This document shows, in pieces, positions 51,477 to 61,514 of a DNA stretch of 64,000 nt. Below the pieces are notes generated by a model. The model saw nothing but the letters and a program-made list of their open reading frames with translations. It ran no database searches and was not told the DNA's origin. The number at the start of each line of letters is the position of its first letter. Positions within the stretch are counted from its first letter, which is position 1. The DNA comes from Sphaerulina vaccinii. Its lineage: Eukaryota; Ascomycota; Dothideomycetes; Mycosphaerellales; Mycosphaerellaceae. Both the position numbers and the translations under genes were made by a program. Location of the stretch: the NCBI GenBank assembly GCA_022570795.1, contig JAKUDP010000003.1, forward strand, positions 1,860,001-1,924,000, read 5' to 3'.

Positions 51477-53504
51477 TTAGACTGCACCGGCGTTGATCAT
51501 CTTCTTCCTGAGGTGGTTCTTGTAGGCTCCAATGCTGCCGTCCCATCTGGTGACGGTCTTGTTCTCGCACACCATGATGTCCTTGGCGATCTTGTCCAGC
51601 AGTCTATAGAAGTGTTAGCGATTGTCACAAATATTGAGATGGGAGGGAAGCTTACCTGAAGTCGTGAGACACCACAACCACACCACCAGTGAAGGCATTG
51701 ATGGCATCGGCAAGGGAGTCAATTGTCTCGATATCGAGACCGTTCGTAGGCTCATCGAGCAGAAGCATGTTTGGCGATTCGATGGCAAGCAGAGCGAAGA
51801 CGATACGTGACTTTTGACCTTCTGACAGAGTACCCATGATGGCAGTCTGTGATTCACCAGACAGACCGTACTTGCCGAGCTGTTGTCGCCAGTACTGGTA
51901 GTCTTGCGAGACGTGAGGGTATCGGTCGCGAACGAAATCGAGGGATGACTTGGTCAGGTCGAGCTGTTCAGCAGAGTGCTGAGAGTACATGCCGAGCTTC
52001 AAGTGAGTGTGGCGAGACACAGATCCGCTGTTTGGCGAAAGCTTGCCTGTGAAGATGCGGAGAAGAGTTGACTTGCCAACACCGTTTGGTCCGACAAGGG
52101 CCGTTCTGCTGTCCATATCGACACCAAAGTCCAGGTTCTCGTACAGAGTATCGTCCTTGTTGCCAGAGTAAGAGAATGTGACATCGTCGAGAGACAACAC
52201 TGGTGGTGGGAGCTTCTCAACATCTGCGAAGCGGAAGGTGAAGACTCGGGACTGGTGCACTGGCTGAATGAAGCCATCTGCCTCCATCTTGTCCAGAATC
52301 TTTTGGCGAGACTTGGCTTGACGCACCAAGTTGGCGTATGTACCGGCCTTGGAGATGAACTCCTTGATGTGCTTGATCTCATCCTGTTGCTTCTCGTACG
52401 CCTTTTGCTGGTTGACCTCGTTCTCGGACCTGGTCTTCATGTAGGAGTCGTAGTTACCACCGTAGTACTGGAGAGACTTGAATCTGTGGGAAAGGTTAGC
52501 TTGTTTTGTTCTCGCGTCCAATTTTTGCGCTTCTAAGGCTGCAAGTGCACATCTGCGCACTGCAAGGCTGGGGAGACTCGCCTCATATCAATCATATTCG
52601 TGCAGACACCGTTCAAGAAATCCATAGAGTGCGAAACCAAGATCAATGTGCGGTCCCACTTCTTCATGTACTCCTCGAGCCACACACAGGCCTCGAGATC
52701 CAAATGTGCTGTAGGGTCATCGAGCAAGAGCAGAGAAGGCTTAACGAAAAGCGCCTTGGCGAGCGCAACACGCATACGCCAACCTCCGGACATGTCCTTC
52801 GTCTTCTTGTCCATGGTCTTCTTGTTGAAACCAAGACCAGTCAGAATTTGACCAGCACGAGTGTGGAATGTAGATGGGTCCATGCCGTCCATCTTGTCGT
52901 AGATGACCTCCAGCTTGGGGCTGTCTGGGCCTTCGTCCTCGAGAATGGTCTCTGAAAGCTTCTCTAATCTGGCCATCTCTTGCTCTGCAGCGTTCACGAC
53001 CCACTGAAGGGCACCAGTGTCGCTTGGCTCAGCACCTTCGTTGAGCAGGTAGATATCGATGTGCTCTGGGATCGGGAACTCGCGCTTGCTGATGGACTTG
53101 AGCAGCGTGGACTTGCCACAGCCGTTCTCTCCGAGCAGACCATATCGCCGGCCGTAGGTGATCTCGATAGTGGTATCGTTGAACAGAACTTTTCCGTGGA
53201 ACACGAGCGAGCAAGATGTCATCTTTACATCTCTGCTGGCCTCGAGGGATGCCAACACACCGGTCGTGACACGGTCGGAAATACCGTCCTTGTCCTCCTG
53301 CAGCTTCAGCTTCTCCAACTTGGAAAGGACCTTCTTGTCCGGGATTGGGTCAACCTCATCGCCGTCCTGGAGGGGTGGGGTCTCGTCGCCATTAACGGAC
53401 GAGGCGGTGGAGGCGTTCTTCGAGGCGAGCTTCGAGGCGGCGGTCTTCTTCTTTGGGTCGGCGGCACGCTTTGCCTCACGGGCAGCTTTCGAGGCGGAAA
53501 CCAT
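51477..53504 (-). CDS. ARB1: ARB1-like ABC-F ATPase (625 aa)
   Basis: Exons 53504-52582, 52483-51656 and 51603-51477. The second intron is GT-AG (52 nt). The first (98 nt, 52581-52484) starts with GC: AG/GCGAGT to CAG, with a CTAAC branch. The GC junction yields NMIDMRFKSLQYYGGNYDSY, the same spacing as ABCF2 proteins; the nearest GT choice would insert seven residues. Twin ABC domains: GENGCGKST, MSGGWRMRVALAKALF and LLLDDPTAHLD; then GPNGVGKST, LSEGQKSRIVFALLA and LLLDEPTNGLDIET. The first Walker B has Asp where Glu is usual. The N-terminus is Lys/Ala-rich. No membrane segments. Yeast Arb1 works in 40S and 60S ribosome biogenesis and shuttles between nucleus and cytosol. Confidence 0.94.
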
Positions 53505-53992
53505 CTTTTCTCCTCTTTTGCGTCAAGAACGGCAAGTGCGATCGTGACAGAGGTGGGAGGTGGTTGTGAAGGAGTAGAATGTAGGAAGTTTTATGTTGAG
53601 AGAGAACTTCAGAACTGCGCTGAAATTGTTGGCGGGGTGGAGAGCGTCACAGGGACGGCAACACCGCCAAGGCAACAATGAAAGTCACTCCCGTCCTAAT
53701 TGGGCAGTCACTCATATTTTGTGGATGTCACAGGCTTCACCTTCTCCACGACAACACACTGCTTCACAAGACACCGGACATCATTCACGAGAGGACATTC
53801 ACCGGCAATCACCAAAATATCTTTTCTATGACTTCCGACGCGTCACGAGCATCATTCGGTGCTGCATATGAGACTGGCTGAGAGCAGAAATCACACACCG
53901 CGTCAAGACTCGGACACGTCGCGTAGTCACTAAGGAGAAGTTGAATATGCGCGATGTAGTGGCTATTTTCCTCCTGGGAGCATAGTTTCTAC
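53505..53992. other. Upstream of ARB1 and 3' flank of the DUF7580-like gene
   Basis: 488 bp. It must contain the ARB1 promoter. If a GTGAGT at the DUF7580-like stop is used as a donor (see that entry), the coding end of that gene would extend into this region. Confidence 0.45.
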
Positions 53993-55943
53993 TCACGGTT
54001 GCGCAGGCACTGACATAGCATGTCCTTTCTGCATCCAGTCTCGACAATTCTGCAATCGCAAGACCACCTTTTCTGCCAGATCTTTTCGCCATTGATCACC
54101 GGTGAGTGATGATGGCGAGTCCTGCAGACACCATTTCACTGCGGCCGCCATCTCTGGCCCAGCATCGTCGCCAACATTGTTCGCCCATAGGATAGCGACA
54201 ACGCTGCGAATGGCAGGATTCGATTTATGCTGCTCAAACCCAGCCTGTTGCCACAGCTCATGGTCGTCGAAAGCTACGCCGAACCACAGTTCCATCAGGA
54301 GAATACCCAGACATGCGAAAGATGGTCCAGAAGCCAGCTGGGTCTTCTGCGCTACTGTGGGCGACGTTGCATCGAAGCTCGCTGAAATGTATGGACGATC
54401 GACAATAATATCATCCTTGGCTCCTTTGGGGAAAAGAACATGCTGAGACTGCAGCTGGCTTGGTGTCCAACTGGTGCATTGGAGGCGAAGCTGTGTCGAA
54501 GCAACGTCAAGCGCGACTTGGACACGATGGGCTCTTTTGATTGCACACCCGCCTGGATCTTGTAGCACCTGCTGCAACGATATCTCGTTGGTGCCAAGCC
54601 TCTGATTAGGCTCTAGCAACACAGCGTACGAGTCTGAAAGAGAGCCAATGTGTGCCGGTGTCAGAGCACATACATTGAGGTCTTTGCAAAGATCATCAAT
54701 CGTATGAACCGTGCGAGATAGTGTAGTCAACACAGGTGTCGTTGTTTGTGCCACACTATGCACGGCACTCGAAGATCTATCCGCAACGGTCAGCAGAGGA
54801 CGTAGACGAAGAATCACTCAAGTACATACGCTACCTTGGCTCGTTTGGCTGGCGGTGGTCCTGGACTAGGCGGTGATGCTGCAATACTGGAGGTAGCTGG
54901 CTGAATTGCACCTAGGCCGACATGAGCATTAGAGGGTGCTAATGGTGCTTTACTGCCAGGCAGTATTGCTAATCGCTCATCCAGGCTTCTTCCTTTCAAC
55001 CAAGTGATTTCAAGGCCTTGTTGCTCCCAAGGTGGAACGGACAGGCTCGGACGAATACCTCTGGCAGACCATAGGACCAGCAGCCGCAACCCGAACGATC
55101 TATGCCCAGCCATTGGGTGATGCAGCCAGAGTAAGGCACAATGTGCTCCTTTGCATGAGCATCTCCAGGACGTTTGCACCAAGTGGTATATGCGCTCGGC
55201 ATGGTTCCAGTATTCTAACAGGGCCTTGCTCGCCCGTGGTGATATCGGTAATCGAGATGTCAGCTTCACTCCGCCCACTCTATCACAGAGGTCAAGCAAG
55301 TCCTTCAGCTTGGCGTTGATGTTTCGCAATTCTTCTAGTCGTGCTCTGCGACCTTCTCTGTCGATGCTGAAGCGCAATTGCTGGCCATGATGATCTACAA
55401 CTGCTGACAAGTACTTCCCGTGCGCTCTCCAGAAGAGCTTGCCATGAGATCCTTGAGCGACTTGGGCTTTCACGCGCTATTGCAATCGTCAATCTACGCT
55501 TGCACGAGATCAAGACCTGTGCTTACCTTTGCTGCAGTCAACTTCTCGTGTACTCGAGGTCCAAGGGAGGCCATCGTTTTATGCAGAGCTGCTTGAAGCT
55601 CGCCGAGGAGCTCCATAAAGCGGCCATATGCGGCACCCAGTCGAGTCTTGAGAGCGACCTCCGCATCATTGTGTAGCCAGACAGTGTTGTATGTGCCGTC
55701 CAGCAATGTTTCAAGCTCGGTCTCCTCAAGCTGCTGATCATGCACCAATGGGCGAAGAAGGATCTCGAGTAGTAGAGAGAACTTCAGGCGTTCGTCTTTC
55801 ACTTGATCTACACACTTCTTGTGTTCTCTCTGGAAGTGGAGAAGCAGGTCGGCTGCTTCGTACGTCTCACGCCAGTGCTCGAGTGCGGATATCAACAGAG
55901 GAAAGGTAGCAAGCACAATGCCGGCCACTTCAATGCCACTCAT
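53993..55943 (-). CDS. DUF7580-like fungal protein with degenerate kinase-like end (608 aa)
   Basis: Exons 55943-55527, 55476-54830 and 54755-53993; the introns are 50 and 74 nt, GT-AG, in phase. The ATG at 55941-55943 gives MSGIEVAGIVLATFPLLISA, a hydrophobic helix of the type that opens HeLo-like and DUF7580 proteins. Residues 40-280 are mostly helical and may form a bundle. The C-terminal third resembles a worn protein kinase lobe: GPSFACLGILLMELWFG matches the segment after the DFG region, but no catalytic Lys or HRD is visible. Such proteins are abundant in Pezizomycotina and sometimes sit beside innate-immunity-type genes; their role is not settled. The stop TGA is embedded in a GTGAGT, so an extra terminal exon is possible. 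Divergent from the C2H2-type gene, with 309 bp between them. Confidence 0.75.
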
Positions 55944-56252
55944 GGCCCATGGAAGAGGACCAAAAAGTATCTGTGGTGTGTACAGGAGCAAGCTTACTAT
56001 CTATTGTAAAAAGTCGGGTTGTCTGAGAGGCCGCCAGGCTAGATCTGCATGAAGCGCCCCGTGTCGTGGGGTTGCGACCTGTGCAACCAGTTGGAATCAT
56101 TCGCTATGCCGCACGACAGCACGACCTCAAGGCTGAGCTAGCTCTCAACTTCTACTCAGCCTCACCAGATCGCCGACTATACACCGCATGATACACTCCT
56201 TGAAGTGGTAGAACATGTTCGCACGTGCTGCTGTCATTCCAGCACTGGAGAA

Positions 56253-58605
56253 ATGAGGTGTATCATCGCAGCAACCACTCAATCATCGGGAAGGATAGCT
56301 TCCAGCGTACCGCAAGTGTATGGGAAAGCTCAGGATATCCTCTACTGTTTCGACAACAGCCTCGAGACTCTAATGAAATCTGGTCAGGCGTCCTCTCGCA
56401 ACACGGCTACTGTATTAGAGGATGCACGAGCACGCTTCGCAGTGTGGATGGGGACATTGGATCAGGAAGCAGCTGGAGATTGCGCTTGCATACATGCGTC
56501 ACAGCCATATCTCAGCCGCACGACTCGAACGCACCTGCGCGAGGTGCAGAAATCCAGAGTCTTGTCGAGGCATTTCTTGGCTTTGAGCTGCAGCTACGTA
56601 CGCCGCGCTCTGCTCAGTCTCACGATGACGCAGTCAGTTTGCCAGTATTGGATCTGGCAACTTCGATCACAGCACGTTGGCAGCACTCAGATACGGCTGG
56701 GACCGGATGTCGAGATTTATGGATTCAGTCGATTGAGGAATGTCTTTTCCAACTGTTCAGGACAACAAGAATCGCGAGAGAAGACTACTTTCGACCACCG
56801 GATACCCCTACACAAGCAAGCGACACATATCACAAAAGACATCTTCAGAATAAGTTCGCTGAGGCTCTTGCTACTACTGAATCCGGACCATGGCTGGCTA
56901 GGCGACTGATGAGCGCAACGATCGAGAGATGGCGGCGCCAGCGCTGTACCAAGCCTCGTTCTACCGACGACGCAGGTGGATTCGCCGACTGCGGCGAAAG
57001 CGATTCTGACACATCCCTATCAACATATGTACCAGACGACCAAAGCAGCAACGCCAACATGGAAGATATAGACATGGAGAGCATGACGTCCCTCGCAAAT
57101 TCAGGCTCTGCACCGGACCAGCTTGATGAGACAAACGAGGGCTTTGTGAGGTGAGAGCGCAGATTGTCTAAGCTATGAACTCCCGTCTTACTGATCGTCA
57201 CAGACGCCACACGTCCCCGTATGATTCTACTTACGTGTGCACATTCGAAGCCTGCGAATCGCCCACTTTCGTAGGTTGGCAGACGTGGTACGACCATGAA
57301 ATGGAAGTGCATAGACGGCATTGGCCATGTCCCTTCTGTGGCGAGTCGTTTCCAGCGCAGCAAGCTCTGGCAGAACATCTGCATGCTCCTCAGCACATTC
57401 CGCTTACTGACACGCAACTGAGTCTTGTCTCGCAGACTAGTTGCCGACCTATTGAGACTATAAGCGCCGAAGCTTGCATGTTCTGCGACTGGCAGGTCAG
57501 TCTCGAAATCCACGAAGATGGTATTGTCAGCATTTCAAGTTTCATGCAGCACCTTGGCAACCACCAGAAGCGCTGGACCTCGATGGCTTTGAGATGGACG
57601 GCCGAGGCTGAGTTGGCGACCCTTGCGACGGTAGTCTCGCTGTTGCAACGTGCAATCAATAGACGACGCGACAAGCTCGACCGCATGCAACTTGTACATC
57701 CCTTCAACCTTCAGGCCTCAGTCATGCTTTGGCTCCAGACAGCACACCTCACGAACACGAGCCGTTTAGCTGCACTACCTCCGGCCCCTGTGTCTTACGA
57801 TTGTGATGACTGCGAGATTTCGTTCGATGACGAACCAAGTCTTGTCAAACACCAGAAAACTGAGGAGCATAGCAGACGCGCCGAATATCTACAATTGCTC
57901 GCAGACGATGAGGCGAAAGCATTCCCTGAGTCGCCACGTCCACTTGCATTGGATAATGACGACGAAGGTGCAGAGTCCGATACGAGCTCATCAAGCAGTC
58001 TTAGATCGCATAACACTAGTCGGAGTGAGATAGCGGCCTCAACATTCACGGCACCTTCGACGTTTACAGCACCCTCTGTGATAGATGCTTTTGCGAAGAT
58101 GAGGGCCTCCTCTACAATCAGGGCGCCCTCTACAGTAAGAGCTCTCTCGCCAGTCACAGAATCTTCGATCACAGATCACACCACTCTCGTCGAGACACAT
58201 CTTACAAAGGTGACCCAGGATATAGTCTCGGCTTGCAATGCCCGGAACTGGGATGCAGACACTTATCCCTGGAACCACATAGCTCTGGATAAGTTCACGG
58301 TAGGCACCACGTATGCGACACTACCGTCTGAAGTGGATTTCTCCGGATTTCGGCAAGGATTTAGTATGATATATGCTGAGAGACCAAATTACTATGTCAG
58401 ACCCATTGAGATAATTGTTAGTGCATCTGAAAAGACTGGGAAGGCGACTGTCTTCTTGTACGAAGAGCATGTCAACTTCCAACCGGGCATACTACTTTAC
58501 AGTATGACAAAGCTCGACTTCGAGGGCCGTATGGGCAGTGGGCTCGGACTGTGGCAATGTGTAAGGTATGCCAGCATAAATGGGCCAGACGGGCCAGACG
58601 ATTGA
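56253..58605 (+). CDS. C2H2-type zinc-finger protein, with apparent frame shift in the 5' part
   Basis: The 3' exon 57204-58605 is joined to the upstream frame by a 53-nt GT-AG intron (57151-57203) in phase. It encodes finger-like segments: YVCTFEACESPTFVGWQTWY with DHEMEVHRRH, CPFCGESFPAQQALAEHLHA, CMFCDWQ with MQHLGNH, and CDDCEISFDDEPSLVKHQ. Upstream, two frames compete. One (about 56253-56470) encodes YGKAQDILYCFDNSLETLMK and ARFAVWMGTL, typical of the helical start of such fungal proteins. The other (about 56475-57150) continues as SSWRLRLHT to the intron. No GT-AG intron fits between them, so a one-base frameshift near 56455-56480 is likely. The 5' start is unresolved. The C-terminal 120 residues form an unknown domain. 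Function is unknown; nucleic-acid binding is inferred from the fingers. Confidence 0.65.
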
Positions 58606-58921
58606 GAGTCTCAAGACATCGATTCTAGTTGGATGCCCTCGCTTTCCTGTTCTCAAGACTACACTACGGTGCTGGTTGTCACAAAAGCCGTCCTGTCTGG
58701 ATGGAGATGGGATGCTTTCCAGGCTACTCCAAGACCACGATCCACATAGCACATAAAGCCTGCAGAGGCAGACCTCAGCAATATCAGTAACATCACTTCT
58801 GGAGCATTACACCAACCAACAAGGCAGATCTTCCTTGCAGCAAACAACTCCTCTACTCAAGTGGCAAGGTCTCTTCTGTTCTTTCCTCTCCTTCTTCCTC
58901 ACAACAACATCATCACCAAAC
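58606..58921. other. Intergenic
   Basis: 316 bp with a pyrimidine-rich tract just before the ATG at 58922, as expected for a fungal promoter and 5' leader. Confidence 0.45.
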
Positions 58922-59359
58922 ATGGCACATCCTCGTCCCGAAGGCTACAGCCAACCCGTCCACACCCTAAATATCCACTACCACGACTTCGCCAACCCAA
59001 AAGCCGAGAAACTCTTCGAAGAACTAATCGATAGTCTCCTAAAGGTCGCCCCAGCTCTCACGAAATTCGGAGCCGAAGACGAAGAAGCGCTTCAAGACCT
59101 TCATGCTTTTATCGAAGAACGTATGGATGAGAGTGAGTTTCTGCTTGAGAACAAGTTTTCTGTGGCGAAGAAGTTTCTTTGCAAGTCTGCTGAGTTTGCT
59201 ATTGAATACAAGGGTCTGTTGATGAAGAACGAGGAGGGGGAAGTTGATGTCGAGAATTTGGAGAGGGATCTGGAGTTGGTGAAGGGGATGGAGGATTTTG
59301 AGGTTGTTGATGCGAAGCGTGAGGGAAAGATAGGGGAAGGATGGGAAGGAAGGTGGTAG
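58922..59359 (+). CDS. Small helical hypothetical protein (145 aa)
   Basis: The ATG at 58922 (MAHPRPEGYSQPVHTLNIHY) is preferred to one 87 bp upstream because the upstream residues are hydrophobic leader-like translation of a pyrimidine tract. Residues 30-110 are predicted helical and amphipathic (AEKLFEELIDSLLKVAPALT, DLHAFIEERMDESEFLLENK, FLCKSAEFAIEYKGLLMKN). The tail is acidic then Gly/Trp-rich (GKIGEGWEGRW). There is no signal peptide or Cys pattern. Codon choice is biased towards C-ending codons in the first half. Family unknown. Confidence 0.6.
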   Translation: MAHPRPEGYSQPVHTLNIHYHDFANPKAEKLFEELIDSLLKVAPALTKFGAEDEEALQDLHAFIEERMDESEFLLENKFSVAKKFLCKSAEFAIEYKGLLMKNEEGEVDVENLERDLELVKGMEDFEVVDAKREGKIGEGWEGRW

Positions 59360-59846
59360 CGAGGTGGAGACATAGATTGTCGAGGACGAGAAGGACGAGT
59401 GATTGTTGGCTAAGGATCAGGCTTGTTGGCTGCCAAGGCATATCGAGAACAGCATGACTGGAAAGACTAGTCGACTAATACACCTGGGAATCGACTCGGT
59501 ACACCTCATAGCTCTGTAGCGAAATGCGGTGACTGGGAGCTTCGAGAAGCCGCTAGCCCAACACGGCACAACCCAGATGTGCCTCCCAGCATTCCTGCAG
59601 CGCCGGAGTAAGAGGGTAGGTTATAACAGCTTGGGAGGAGCTGTCAATATACCTCTGCTGTTTTCGAGTGCGTGAGTCAGAAGATGGTGATGGACTGTGA
59701 CCAGTCAGTAGTCACATTTTCGAAACGACCGATTTTCGAAATATCGGTAATTCGAGCTTTTCGAGCTGCAGTTTGCAAAGCTCAAGCGATCACTGTACAA
59801 CTTCGCAGACTTTCTTATATCCTATTGAAGACATGTTATTGAAGAT
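59360..59846. other. Intergenic
   Basis: 487 bp downstream of the small helical protein. Nothing recognised apart from short AT-rich, imperfect inverted stretches around 59735-59765. Confidence 0.4.
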
Positions 59847-59918
59847 ATGAACATGGTGGGTGCCAGTATGAACATGGTGGGTGCCAGTATGAACATGGTG
59901 GGTGCCAGTATGAACATG
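59847..59918 (+). repeat. 21-bp tandem repeat, 3.4 copies
   Basis: Perfect 21-bp units at 59847-59867, 59868-59888 and 59889-59909, followed by nine further matching bases. Each unit starts with ATG and would encode MNMVGAS. The frame stays open to a TAG at 60021-60023 (58 aa). It is probably non-coding, but the exact multiple of three is noted. Confidence 0.95.
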
Positions 59919-60126
59919 TCATTGTCATCCCAGGAGTTTCGGGCAACCCTAAGGTCGCCACTCGTGTCTTTCACTCTGGATCGCTCTCCGGCGACTTCAC
60001 TGCTTCATCTGCGAATACGGTAGCTTGGTGGAACCTGATAGACAGAGAGGCAGAGCACATAATCTCTCAATCAATATCCAACTTTAGCTCAAGCTACAGA
60101 ATTCCTCGTTCATAGCAGACCACATC

Positions 60127-60917
60127 TTACAGGCTTCCATCATAAGCTTCCACTGCCTCTCCATGTAATGCCAAAACGGGACGAGTTGCTACGATATCCA
60201 TAGCACGCACCATGTAACAGACTTGTTCGCAATCCAGTCCTATTCCCTCTCCGGTGCCCTCAGACGACTGTGTCAATGCGCGACCTCTGATCGCATTCGC
60301 TAGCAATTGAACACTATCGAGACGTGCTTTGCGGTGGTCCTTCGCTATCGGATATGTCCCGATCGTGATGCCGTAGCCTTCCTTAAGAAGTGATATGTTA
60401 TTCTGCTGTGCCCAGGCTGCTAGACGAGCTGTTGGCTGTATGTTAGGTTTCTCCAGACCGAACGGAGCTTTTCGTGGTTCGACCCTCACGTAGAAGCCAA
60501 CATGGCCTTGATATTGAAAAGGAAGTGGTAGGATCCAATGACGGCTTAGTTGAAGACTGCGAATACGAGGAAGAAGCTCAGGTCCAAACGTTCTGGTCCA
60601 GCATGCCACTCGGTTGAGCCAGAACGGAGGACCGTTGTCCATAGAGATAGTAAAGTTTGTGTTAGCTGCGAAGAGACATAGCGTTTCACGCCGTAGGAGT
60701 CTATTGACTCGACAGATTGACGGAGTGAGCTTGGAGGTGGCCTTGATGTTCTCGATACGATCTACTTGGAACTCAGGAAGGTAGTCATAGATTCTGAGAG
60801 CTCGGTGTTAGTCCTTAGATCGAGGAGGTGAGATCTTGCCTACCTCAATCGCAGCTCGGCAGGTAATGCGAGGAGAGACATCATGCCTGTACTAGCTGAT
60901 ACGGCACTCGAGATCAT
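60127..60917 (-). CDS. F-box-like fungal protein (235-246 aa)
   Basis: Exon 1 ends at 60844, a 50-nt GT-AG intron (60843-60794, GTAGGC donor) follows, and exon 2 is 60793-60127. Two starts fit the frame: 60917 (MISSAVSASTG) and 60884 (MMSLLALPAELRLR). The spliced N-terminus LLALPAELRLRIYDYLPEFQ is the signature of the F-box-like or 2EXR families that are common in Pezizomycotina. It is followed by SICRVNRLLRRETLCLFAAN. The remaining 170 residues have no known motif apart from aromatic, strand-like stretches. If the F-box is active it would recruit a target to an SCF ubiquitin ligase, but many fungal members lack proof of Skp1 binding. Divergent from the SNF2-type gene. Confidence 0.8.
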
Positions 60918-61514
60918 GAACCATAAGTGAGTATTGAGGAAGTGGAGGTGAAAGGTAGGTAGGTGAGTGGAGGTCATATGTCGGCTACTGCGTTCCGTCC
61001 CACCACTTTCGCCACGCTTTGCCCTAAATGAGCGACCTGGCTTCTCGTGCTGAGGTGTCTGACAACCGACCAGCAGCGTTCACCACCGCGACTCTCCACC
61101 ATCCCGCCGGACAAGGCCAATCCCGCTAAGACTTTCTGCGTTGCCAAACACACGCGACGCGCGACGGACTGCAGCATTACTGCGCAAACGACTATTCCAG
61201 CGCAATTTGCGCAGTCACCCACCCACACTCTACGGCAGGCACGACGGCCTCCTGCGACGAGACCTCCTTCGCGACTGCCCCGTTCATCCAGCCAGCCAGC
61301 CAGCGACTTCCCCGGGCTCAATCCGTAGATCACGGCCTTTCACATCAGCCCTCGCCATTGAACATACCCCACCAACGACTTTCACGCTGATGGTCGCCAC
61401 CACCATCTGATAGCCCATTTTACTGGACGACCGAACGCGCGCGACCCCCGCTGGTAATTCGCGTTGCGAGGAGATATCGAGGCTCGCCCCATATCGCGTT
61501 CCACATCACTCAAT
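60918..61514. promoter_or_regulatory. Divergent promoter and 5' leader of the SNF2-type gene
   Basis: 597 bp between the two starts. Contains a CAGC microsatellite (61298-61313) and a C/A-rich leader. No gene seen. Confidence 0.45.

Noticed and set aside
52980..53681. 233-codon plus-strand frame
   Set aside because: Antisense to ARB1 exon 1 and its promoter.
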